Assembly (NCBI GenBank): GCA_043809365.1
Contig: JAZDDW010000026.1
Location: forward strand, 1 to 20,239
Reading direction: 5' to 3'
DNA: 20,239 nucleotides
Origin: CAJAUT01 sp043809365
Lineage (GTDB): Bacteria; Patescibacteriota; Microgenomatia; UBA1400; UBA12108
The position numbers and the translations under genes were made by a program. How positions within the stretch are numbered: position 1 is the stretch's first letter; every line of letters begins with the position of its first letter. The notes below the pieces were generated by a model that searched no databases, was not told where the DNA came from, and worked only from the letters and a program-made list of their open reading frames with translations. Of this stretch, positions 14,587 to 20,239 are shown piece by piece.

Positions 14587-14624
14587 GGGGGATCATCCAA
14601 GTTGCCTTGGATGATTTGCCCGTG
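14584..14624 (-). promoter_or_regulatory. RNA hairpin between the TasA-like gene and the signal peptidase gene
   Basis: On the minus strand CACGGG pairs with CCCGTG, then after a small internal loop ATCATCCAAG pairs with CTTGGATGAT around a GCAA (GNRA) tetraloop: 16 base pairs in all. No T-run follows, so it is not a standard terminator. It starts 8 nt after the upstream stop and ends in the GTG/ATG start region of the signal peptidase. It could protect the 3' end of the abundant upstream message and dampen translation of the peptidase. Confidence 0.75.
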
Positions 14625-14632
14625 TCAACGAA

Positions 14633-15400
14633 TTAGAAGGATGGGGCGTTGACTTGTTTACCTTGAACCTGCATATCATACTCGTACGTTGCACCCTGAT
14701 AACAATTATCAGTTGCAGAATCGAGGTTCAAATCTACGCGGTAGATTTGGAACTCTTTTGGCTGGAGAGTGACAGAGGCTGATTCGTCAAAATATCCAGA
14801 TACTGGACCTGTTTCAGTGGCAGAAGAGGTAGTCGTAGTGTAGCCAAGGGCTGTGAGCCAGTTGCGTACATTTTGACATTCTTCGTGACTCAAACAAGCA
14901 GGAACAGCTCCGCCATTGGCGTAGCGACGAATGTTACTGATTTGCACGAGTGAGGCATCACCAGATCCTAGACCACCACAATTGGCGGGGTCAGAGGAAA
15001 TTCTGGGAAGGATGGTCCAGGCACCAACAGCCACAGCTCGATACTGAACAGGAAGACTACCGCGGTTGACGACGGCTACCCAGCGACTGGTGTTGCCAGC
15101 GTCATCGGTATCAGTCCCAGCTTCGTCACTGTAGGCTAGGTATGTTCCTGGTTGAGCATTGATCCAAGCTTCAAAAGGAGAAATAGGTGTATCAACTCCA
15201 TCGACATCTTGTGCGACCCAGTACCCGTCACCAGCGACTACATCATGGCGCGCCGAAGAGGCGAGACCAAGTAGCAGTGTACCTGTTGTGATCTGGTTGT
15301 CAGTGGCAGTAACGGTAGTCGTAAAGTAAGCGGCAGTCGCACCAGCGACAGTGCTAATTACTACGCCCAACACCATAAGTGATTTAAGTAATTTTTTCAT
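14633..15400 (-). CDS. TasA/camelysin-like secreted protein (SipW-type leader)
   Basis: 255 residues. MKKLLKSLMVLGVVISTVAG is a signal sequence, followed by ATAAYFTTTVTATDNQITTG, the motif typical of SipW-dependent proteins (AYFxDxxxxxxNxxxxG), with cleavage probably just before AYF. TLLLGL starts the first mature strand. The mature part is acidic and beta-rich with SRWVAVVNRGSLPVQYRAVAVG (strands of a TasA-like fold) and four or five Cys. By analogy with Bacillus TasA it could polymerise into surface fibres; this is inference. It is the first gene of the surface operon, directly followed by its likely peptidase. It has the best ribosome binding site of the window (GGAGGTGA at 15410-15417), consistent with high expression. 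Confidence 0.85.
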   Translation of the reverse strand: MKKLLKSLMVLGVVISTVAGATAAYFTTTVTATDNQITTGTLLLGLASSARHDVVAGDGYWVAQDVDGVDTPISPFEAWINAQPGTYLAYSDEAGTDTDDAGNTSRWVAVVNRGSLPVQYRAVAVGAWTILPRISSDPANCGGLGSGDASLVQISNIRRYANGGAVPACLSHEECQNVRNWLTALGYTTTTSSATETGPVSGYFDESASVTLQPKEFQIYRVDLNLDSATDNCYQGATYEYDMQVQGKQVNAPSF

Positions 15401-15409
15401 ATTTTCTTT

Positions 15410-15417
15410 TCACCTCC
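15410..15417 (-). promoter_or_regulatory. Full-strength Shine-Dalgarno GGAGGTGA for the TasA-like gene
   Basis: An 8-nt match to the 16S anti-Shine-Dalgarno, with 9 nt between it and the ATG at 15400. It contrasts with the absent or weak sites of most other genes in the window. Confidence 0.8.
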
Positions 15418-15443
15418 GTTCTTTAATGAGAACATATTAATTA

Positions 15444-15509
15444 TTAACAGTTAATCTTATACAGCGAATCGAGCGTTTTACAATGACCATAATCTATAAC
15501 AGACCATAA
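15444..15509 (-). promoter_or_regulatory. Promoter and operator-like repeats of the surface operon
   Basis: Minus strand TTGTAA (15483-15478), 16-bp spacer, TATAAG (15461-15456). Two direct repeats TTATGGTC (15509-15502 and 15492-15485) lie 17 bp apart just upstream of the -35. An 11-bp palindrome TTAACTGTTAA (15454-15444) covers the expected start point. The leader is about 50 nt and carries the strong ribosome binding site. The layout suggests an activator upstream and a repressor at +1, but no regulator is known. Confidence 0.5.
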
Positions 15510-15526
15510 CAAAATACCTATAAGGT
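15506..15526 (-). terminator. Weak terminator-like hairpin after 5S rRNA
   Basis: ACCT-ATA-AGGT stem followed on the minus strand by ATTTTGTTAT. The stem is only 4 bp, so this is a tentative end for the 23S-5S transcript; nothing stronger is seen before the next gene. Confidence 0.25.
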
Positions 15527-15540
15527 GGAATTTTGAACCA

Positions 15541-15692
15541 TATTGGCGACACAATTGCCCCGGCAATGACCTATTTTCGCATACAGTTGCCCATATACTA
15601 TCGTCGGCGCTCGGGCGTTTCACGACTCTGTTCGGAATGGGAAGAGGTGGTGCCACCCTGCTCCAATCACCGGAACAATTCTGTCGCCAATA
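15541..15692. repeat. Inverted repeat flanking 5S (processing stem)
   Basis: Positions 15541-15556 and 15677-15692 are reverse complements over 16 bp with one mismatch (the arms contain TATTGGCGACA). They extend helix I of 5S and probably mark maturation cleavage. Confidence 0.75.
15555..15677 (-). rRNA. rrf: 5S ribosomal RNA
   Basis: The minus strand shows the 5S core: GGGTGGCACCACCTCTTCCC, CATTCCGAACAGAGTCGTGA, AACGCCCGAGCGCCGACGAT and a 3' part closing with TCATTGCCGG against CCGGTGA at the 5' end. The mature gene is about 120 nt. An outer 16-bp inverted repeat (15541-15556 with 15677-15692, one mismatch) would form a precursor stem, so exact ends are approximate. Confidence 0.93.
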
Positions 15693-15768
15693 TTAAAGAA
15701 CTTTTTTATACTTTAACATAGTGAAGAGTAAGATTGCAGTATCAAACTACTCGTTTGATCATACATCC

Positions 15769-15807
15769 CCCGATAAATCGGGAGCCGCCAAGGTTTTAAT
15801 TTGGCGG
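15769..15807. repeat. Two adjacent palindromes near the 23S 3' end
   Basis: CCCGAT-AA-ATCGGG (15769-15782), then CCGCCAA (15785-15791) and TTGGCGG (15801-15807). They lie between the conserved GCTAACC text and helix 1 and account for most of the extra length of the last exon, so they read as an insertion or expansion in the helix 98-101 region. Confidence 0.65.
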
Positions 15808-15917
15808 ACAGGTTAGCTAAACACATTGCTGTGCGTACACTTCCTGCCGATAACCTGGTTGTCTTCCAGGGATCTTCGTACAGCTTGCGCCATACAGGAA
15901 TTCTCATCTTGGGGTAT

Positions 15918-15948
<31 letters not shown>

Positions 15949-16067
15949 ATTGACCAACGTAGCTACTCTGCTATGCGCCTGACGGCAACAACAGAAACAC
16001 TAGGGGTTGGCTCACTCCGGTCCTCTCGTACTAGGAGCAACTCCCCTCAAAATTCCAACGCTGGTAA

Positions 16068-16110
<43 letters not shown>

Positions 16111-16138
16111 ACGTAGCGCTTTAATGGGCGAACAGACC

Positions 16139-16169
<31 letters not shown>

Positions 16170-16181
16170 CGCTGAGCCGAC

Positions 16182-16477
16182 CAAAATACATGAGATGTTA
16201 GATAAGGTGTATATGGATCTCAATTATTACTAATTGTTTGGACTATATCTTTAATACTATTCATTTATATAAACCACAAATGATCTAGTACATGTTGGCG
16301 TATTATGACGATATCTAGTCGTCATCTGTGCTATATAAATAGCACAAGTCTCTACGGGGTATCCTTCGCACTTACGTGCTACGGAATACTTCCCACGGTG
16401 TTAGCCTAAAGTGTTCAAGTTTAGGTATTCTCCGTTATAAGCCAAATTTATTTCCTCGACATGTTTGGGTATTTTCT
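16182..16477 (-). ncRNA. Group I intron without ORF in 23S, after U2504
   Basis: About 296 nt. The 5' exon ends CCTCGAT and pairs with the internal guide GTCGAGG, leaving the required U-G wobble at the splice site. The intron ends with G (16182) and the exon resumes GTCGGCTC, so the junction restores the peptidyl-transferase sequence CTCGAT/GTCGGCTC (E. coli U2504/G2505). P7 candidates are AGACTTG (16345-16351) and AAGATATAGTCC (16240-16251). No ORF of useful size, so it is either an old intron that lost its endonuclease or one mobilised in trans. Confidence 0.88.
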
Positions 16478-16877
16478 ATCGAGGTAGCGAACTGCACCGT
16501 CGCTGTGGACGCTCAGGTGCAACTACTCTGTTATCCCCGGGGTAGCTTTTATCCGATAAGCCCGGTACCTCCCACGAAGTACACGAGGATCACTAGGTCC
16601 GACTTTCGTCTCTGCTTGACTCGTAGGTCTCACAGTCAGGCATCCTTATGCCCTTGCACTATCATTCCGATTTCCATCCGGAATTAGGATACCATTGCGC
16701 GCTTGCGGTACTCTTTAGCAAGCAACCTCCCCAGTTAAACTGCCTCCCAGACAGTGTCCCCCCCGACGTCCAGTCGGGACAGGTAAGAAATTCACGTTTC
16801 AAAGAGTGGTATTACACTTGTCGGCTTGCGCCTCCCACCTATGCTACACAGTCAAAACATAAATTTCAGTGTCAAGG

Positions 16878-16910
<33 letters not shown>

Positions 16911-17051
16911 TTACCAGTAGGCCGCATCTTCACAGCCATTTCAATTTCGCCGAGTCCCTCCTCAAGACAGTTTCAAAGTTGTTACGCCATTCGTGCAGGT
17001 CGGAACTTCATATTCCAAATTCATTACTTTCGTAATGCATAGACTATATCT

Positions 17052-17525
17052 TCATCTTGCGAGAATTTTTAGGAGTGTTGTAACTGGATATTTGCGCTTG
17101 CCGCTTTCGTTCATGCGATATGCTTTGTCAATAATCCCTGCGAGATATTTGACATCACGATGTTTGTTCTCACAAATCATCGTACATATTTCACTAAAGA
17201 TCTCAAAATCATGAAGTTTGGCTGTCCGGAGTGGATAGCGCTGGAAATGCGGAATAATCTTGTTGACAAGATCTTTTGTTGAACGCACTTCGTACTTATA
17301 ATTTTGATCACTTGCTGAAAAACGGATTGCACCAACTCCAAAATACATCTGGATTTCTTGCAGTATGGAGAGACTCCGCATATGTTGCGAAATCGAGAAA
17401 CTGGGTCTAACCTCGATCCCCAAGCGCATTTTACTGCGAAGGGAGAAAGAGATAGAAAAAGTTCCCTCTCCATCTGTAAATCCGGTAATGTAAGATGCAA
17501 ACTCCATAAATTCTTTTGTTGTCAC
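17052..17525 (-). CDS. LAGLIDADG homing endonuclease (intron-encoded)
   Basis: 157 residues from a GTG at 17523-17525; an ATG six codons later (17507) is an alternative, and neither has a clear ribosome binding site. The single LAGLIDADG motif is ASYITGFTDGEGTFSISF (10-27) with Glu20 in the metal-binding position. One motif means it should work as a homodimer on a nearly palindromic 23S target around position 1951. The rest fits the LAGLIDADG_1 pattern: RPSFSISQ, QEIQMYFGVGAI, YEVRSTKDLVNKIIPHFQRYPLRTAK and a C-terminal helix FEIFSEICTMI. The ORF is intact. Its stop lies within or next to the 3' P7 strand of the intron, so coding and ribozyme sequences abut or overlap. Confidence 0.93.
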   Translation of the reverse strand: MTTKEFMEFASYITGFTDGEGTFSISFSLRSKMRLGIEVRPSFSISQHMRSLSILQEIQMYFGVGAIRFSASDQNYKYEVRSTKDLVNKIIPHFQRYPLRTAKLHDFEIFSEICTMICENKHRDVKYLAGIIDKAYRMNESGKRKYPVTTLLKILAR

Positions 17526-17540
17526 AAGAGCTGACGTGTT

Positions 17541-17557
17541 ATCCCGCTGAGCGGGAT
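17541..17557. repeat. Palindrome ATCCCGC-TGA-GCGGGAT inside intron 1
   Basis: Perfect 7-bp arms with a 3-nt centre, between the ribozyme P7 strand and the endonuclease start. The same arms recur at 19972-19991 with a different loop. Confidence 0.75.
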
Positions 17558-17788
17558 CTCTCCTTTCGGATCAGTCGTTACGGTGTCCCACAAATTGTTA
17601 AATTCGGGGTTCCCTCGGTATTAGCATACCACTTGTAGTGGGTTAGCTTTCACCGATTTTAGTCAGTTTGCTGTAGCGTGTTGCCACACTATTCGGGTAA
17701 GTTTTTCGTTTGCCCGACAAGGAATTTCGCTACCATAGAACAGTTATAGTTACTGCTGCCGTTCACCAGGGCTTCAATCAAAGACTAT

Positions 17789-17803
17789 CCCGAATAAATC
17801 GGG
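17789..17803. repeat. Palindrome at the helix 68 tip of 23S
   Basis: CCCGA-ATAAA-TCGGG. Its place corresponds to the variable tip of helix 68 (E. coli about 1850-1880). Arms and loop are close to the 15769-15782 copy. Confidence 0.55.
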
Positions 17804-18502
17804 GTTATCCTCTCAGTTAACCTTCTGGCACTGGGCAGGCCTCAGCCCGTATACGTTGACTTACGTCTTCGCACAGACCTGTGTTTTTGTTAAACAGTCA
17901 CTTTGAATTCTTTATCTGCGATCCATACATTAATACAAGTACCAATGTACAGATTAGGCATCTCCCTAAGTTACGCCTAGCTAATTTGCCGAGTTCCTTA
18001 AGGAAGGTTCTCTCGTCCACCTTGGTATACTCTACCAGTTCACCTGTGTCGGTTTGCGGTACGGATATACAGTATTCTCATTGCGAAGATTTTCTTGGAC
18101 CCAGAAAAGATGCAGAGTTACGCGGGCCGAAGCCCACATTCCCCATCGCGCCTCGGTTTATAACGCCGGATACGGATTTTCCAATATCCAACTTCCTTGA
18201 CGCTTAGACCCAAATTCAATAATGGGCTCTGCTTTTCCTAGGCCGTCCCTCCCCAACTATAACGAACACTGTAAAGGACCGGAATATCAACCGGTAATCC
18301 ATCGGCTACGCCGGCATTACACCAGCCTCACCTTAGGGCCGCCTAACCCCACGTCGACAAACGTTGCGTGGGAAACCTTGAACATTCGGTGTGGAGGATT
18401 CTCACCTCCATCTCGCTACTCATCCCGCCATTCTCACTTCTAAATGCTCCACCGTTTCTTACAAAACGACTTCACTGCTGTTAGAACGCTCCCCTACCAG
18501 AA

Positions 18503-18522
18503 GTCCAAAATAAATTTTGGAC
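18503..18522. repeat. Palindrome at a variable 23S helix tip (helix 45 region)
   Basis: GTCCAAAA-TAAA-TTTTGGAC, perfect arms, just before the conserved GGTAGGGGAGCG on the rRNA strand. It replaces the E. coli variable tip. Confidence 0.55.
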
Positions 18523-19441
18523 CAATCCGCAACATCGGTACATAACTTGAGCCTCGATGAATCTTCGGCGCCACAATCCGATCGACTAGTGAGCTGTTAC
18601 GCTTTCTTTTAAGGATGGCTGCTTCTGAGCCGACCTCCTAGCTGTTTATGGATTATGACTTCCTTGACCCACTTAGTTATGATTTTGAGACCTTAATTGA
18701 CGATCTGGGATGTTTCCCTTTTGCCCCAGGAACTTAGCTCCCTGAGACTGACTCCCGAGATAAACGCAGTTGGTATTCGGAGTTTGATAAAATGAAAGGC
18801 CTTGCGACCTCGCACCTTTTCAGTGCTCTACCCCCAATTGCGCAATTACTCGAGGCTATACCTAAATATATTTCGGGGAGAACCAGCTATCTCCGGGTTC
18901 GATTGGCATATTACCCCTAACCACAAGTCATCCGAGCGATTTGCAGCTCACAACGGTTCGGGCCTTCCCCCACTTTTACATGGGGTTCACCCTGCTCATG
19001 GTTAGCTCACACCGGTTTCGGGTCTTGGACGCACTGCTTATCGGACTATTCATCCTCGCTTTCACTACGCCTCCGTGACGATATCACTTAGACTAGCAGT
19101 ACATGCAAACTCGACGGGTCATTCTTCAATAGGCACGACATCATCCGGATAAATCCAGACTCTGTCTGTTTGTTAGTATACAGTTTCAGGTACTATTTCA
19201 CTGGGTGTCTCACCCATCTTTTCACCTTTCCCTCACGGTACTCGTTCACTATCGGTAATAATGTGTATTTAGCCTTGCCCCGTGGTCGGGGCGGATTCCG
19301 CAGGGAGTTTGCCGTCTCCCAGCGTACTTAGGAACCAAACTGATATTTAAAAGTTTTCGAATACACGACTTTCACGTTCTATGGTCACCTATTCCACGGT
19401 GTTCTTCTAACTTTCAAATACGTTATGTCTGGCCCTGCAAC

Positions 19442-19459
19442 ACCACAATAAATTGTGGT
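19442..19459. repeat. Palindrome in the 5' domain of 23S
   Basis: ACCACAAT-AA-ATTGTGGT, perfect 8-bp arms, in the variable region after the GAGCGAAAAGGG text (E. coli about 280-360). Confidence 0.55.
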
Positions 19460-19554
19460 TTAGGCTCTTCCCTTTTCGCTCACCGCTTACTAAGGGAATC
19501 TCGTTCGATTTATTTTCCTCCGGGTACTTAGATGTTTCAGTTCTCCGGGTTACC

Positions 19555-19572
19555 GTCCCGCCAAGGCGGGAC
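19555..19572. repeat. Palindrome in the 5' domain of 23S (GTCCCGCC-AA-GGCGGGAC)
   Basis: Perfect 8-bp GC-rich arms around AA, before GGTAACCCGGAGAACTG on the rRNA strand, at the site of a variable E. coli hairpin (about 140-170). Confidence 0.55.
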
Positions 19573-19859
19573 CAGTGCTATTACTAACACCGGGGTTACC
19601 CCATTCAGACACCGCCGGGTCAAAGGATTATGGCTCCTCACCGACGACTTTCGCGGCCTTATACGTCTTTCTTCGGCACATTATTCCAAGGCATCCACTG
19701 TATACTTTATTTGAGTAGCTTGATACTAATTTAAAAACAATTTTATTTGTTAATAAGATGCTTTTCTTACTCTTCACTTGTTAAAGTACAAAATCTAGCA
19801 ATAAGATGCTAGACAAGAGCAACTAGCGGGAGCTAATTACTCTAGTCTAAGATCTTTTG

Positions 19860-19932
19860 TGGACCGTGCCGGGCTCGAACCGGCCACCTCTTCATTGCAA
19901 ATGAAGTGCTCTACCAGATGAGCTAACGGCCC
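19860..19932 (-). tRNA. tRNA-Ala (anticodon TGC)
   Basis: 73 nt. The acceptor GGGCCGT pairs with ACGGTCC and contains the G3-U70 pair that identifies alanine tRNAs. D-arm GCTC/GAGC, anticodon stem CTTCA/TGAAG with loop TTTGCAA (TGC), T-arm CCGG TTCGAGC CCGG region, discriminator A. CCA is not encoded. It lies about 70 nt upstream of the 23S processing stem and is probably in the same transcript. Confidence 0.97.
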
Positions 19933-19965
19933 AGTGACTAGATTTATGTTAAAGGTGCCGAGGAT

Positions 19966-19991
19966 ATTAAAAATCCCGCTTGCGCGGGATT
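19966..19991 (-). terminator. Terminator-like hairpin upstream of tRNA-Ala
   Basis: AATCCCGC (19972-19979), loop, GCGGGATT (19984-19991): 8-bp stem. On the minus strand it is followed by TTT so that the run reads ATTTTTAATA, a fair intrinsic terminator for transcription entering from the right. It may instead be a copy of the palindrome found at 17541-17557. Confidence 0.5.
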
Positions 19992-20098
19992 ACTCATATC
20001 AGATATAAACAAAATCAGCAGGGCTCGTGAAGGAATAGAGGTTGAATTGTGATTTGATTTTGCAACATATTGGATAAACGCTCTCCCGAGCGGACGTA

Positions 20099-20128
20099 AT
20101 TGTAACTCATCATGACCCTAGCGGTCAA
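20099..20128 (-). promoter_or_regulatory. Promoter facing the tRNA-Ala/23S unit
   Basis: Minus strand TTGACC (20128-20123), 18-bp spacer, TACAAT (20104-20099). The start would be near 20092. The hairpin at 19966-19991 stands between it and tRNA-Ala, so it drives either the rRNA unit through that hairpin or a short RNA that ends there. Confidence 0.5.
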
Positions 20129-20139
20129 GCGGTAGATCA

Positions 20140-20148
20140 TGGTAAAAT
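20140..20148 (+). promoter_or_regulatory. Extended -10 promoter for tRNA-Ile
   Basis: TGG-TAAAAT fits TGnTATAAT with one mismatch; the start would be about 10 nt before the tRNA at 20167. No -35 seen. Confidence 0.4.
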
Positions 20149-20166
20149 CCAGGAGTTCATTAAATG

Positions 20167-20238
20167 GGGTGCGTAGTTCAGTGGTAGAACGCTTTCCTGA
20201 TAAGAAAGAGGTCGTAGGTCCGATTCCTTCCGCACCCA
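20167..20238 (+). tRNA. tRNA-Ile (anticodon GAT) with unusual T-arm
   Basis: 72 nt. Acceptor GGGTGCG/CGCACCC, D-arm GTTC/GAAC, anticodon stem CTTTC/GAAAG with loop CTGATAA (GAT), discriminator A. The T-arm is odd: stem GTAGG/CCTTC has a T-T mismatch and the loop is TCCGATT where TTCGANT is expected. It is on the opposite strand from tRNA-Ala. The window ends one base after the tRNA, so CCA cannot be judged. Confidence 0.85.
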
Positions 20239-20239
20239 C

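Larger units (their letters stand above)
17009..17711 (-). mobile_element. Group I intron with LAGLIDADG endonuclease gene in 23S, near position 1951
   Basis: About 703 nt. The 5' exon ends TTGTCGGGC (17712) and the intron starts AAACG; it ends ATATG (17009) and the exon resumes AAGTTCCGACCTGCACG. The rejoined GTCGGGC/AAGTTCCGACC matches E. coli 1947-1961 except U1951, which is C. The guide TTACCCG pairs with CGGGCAA around the splice site. P7-like CGACTGATCC (17572-17581 area) and AAGATATAGTC (17042-17052) enclose the ORF, placing it in the P8 loop. It removes itself from the rRNA by self-splicing, and its endonuclease can spread it to intron-less 23S alleles. Confidence 0.9.

Noticed and set aside
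15444..15656. 70-residue minus-strand ORF over the 5S gene
   Set aside because: It is the translation of 5S rRNA and its flank; this is a common false protein call.
19752..19811. Direct repeat AATAAGATGCT in the tRNA-Ala to 23S spacer
   Set aside because: Two copies of an 11-mer in AT-rich spacer; no function can be supported.
20015..20239. 74-residue minus-strand ORF at the right end
   Set aside because: Its N-terminus is the antisense of tRNA-Ile; no ribosome binding site and no family signal.

Overview
The window looks like part of a Candidate Phyla Radiation (Patescibacteria) genome, possibly a Microgenomates/Katanobacteria-type lineage. The evidence is small tightly packed genes, TGA used as a stop (which argues against the recoded Gracilibacteria/Absconditabacteria), a 23S rRNA gene interrupted by introns, TasA/SipW-type surface proteins, and short palindromic sequences lying inside genes. 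The phylum-level placement is inference and the finer assignment is a guess.

Layout. Positions 1-1539 (+) hold a Xer-type tyrosine recombinase whose stop overlaps the start of trmD. Positions 1584-15400 are one long run of minus-strand genes, mostly overlapping or a few bases apart. In transcription order they are: a TasA/camelysin-like secreted protein, a SipW-type signal peptidase, an 805-residue surface protein (FN3, golvesin-like and lamin-tail regions), a camelysin/FN3 membrane protein, a CAP-domain membrane protein, a small membrane protein, rfbA, rarA, a histidine phosphatase, an AlkA-like glycosylase, a CPBP protease, a SurA-N-like membrane protein, an M50-like HExxH membrane protein, rfbB, a WxcM/FdtA-like cupin and rfbD. 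Themes are surface secretion, deoxysugar nucleotide synthesis, envelope proteolysis or folding, and DNA repair.

Positions 15555-19932 hold a minus-strand RNA unit in the order tRNA-Ala(TGC), 23S, 5S. The 23S gene carries two group I introns: one of about 703 nt with a LAGLIDADG endonuclease gene, inserted near E. coli position 1951, and one of about 296 nt without an ORF, inserted after U2504 in the peptidyl-transferase loop. Long inverted repeats that would form precursor-processing stems flank 23S and 5S. No 16S lies in the window. A divergent tRNA-Ile(GAT) with an unusual T-arm ends the window.

The most interesting signals are: (i) perfect or near-perfect palindromes inside coding sequences without breaking the frame (rarA, a signal peptide, a CAP-protein linker) and at variable hairpin tips of the 23S rRNA; (ii) three genes with a -10 hexamer exactly 6 nt before ATG, suggesting leaderless transcripts; (iii) a TasA/SipW operon with operator-like repeats at its promoter and a strong hairpin over the signal-peptidase start; and (iv) the two 23S introns. 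All alignments were made by eye from memory of the families; no searches or folding were run.
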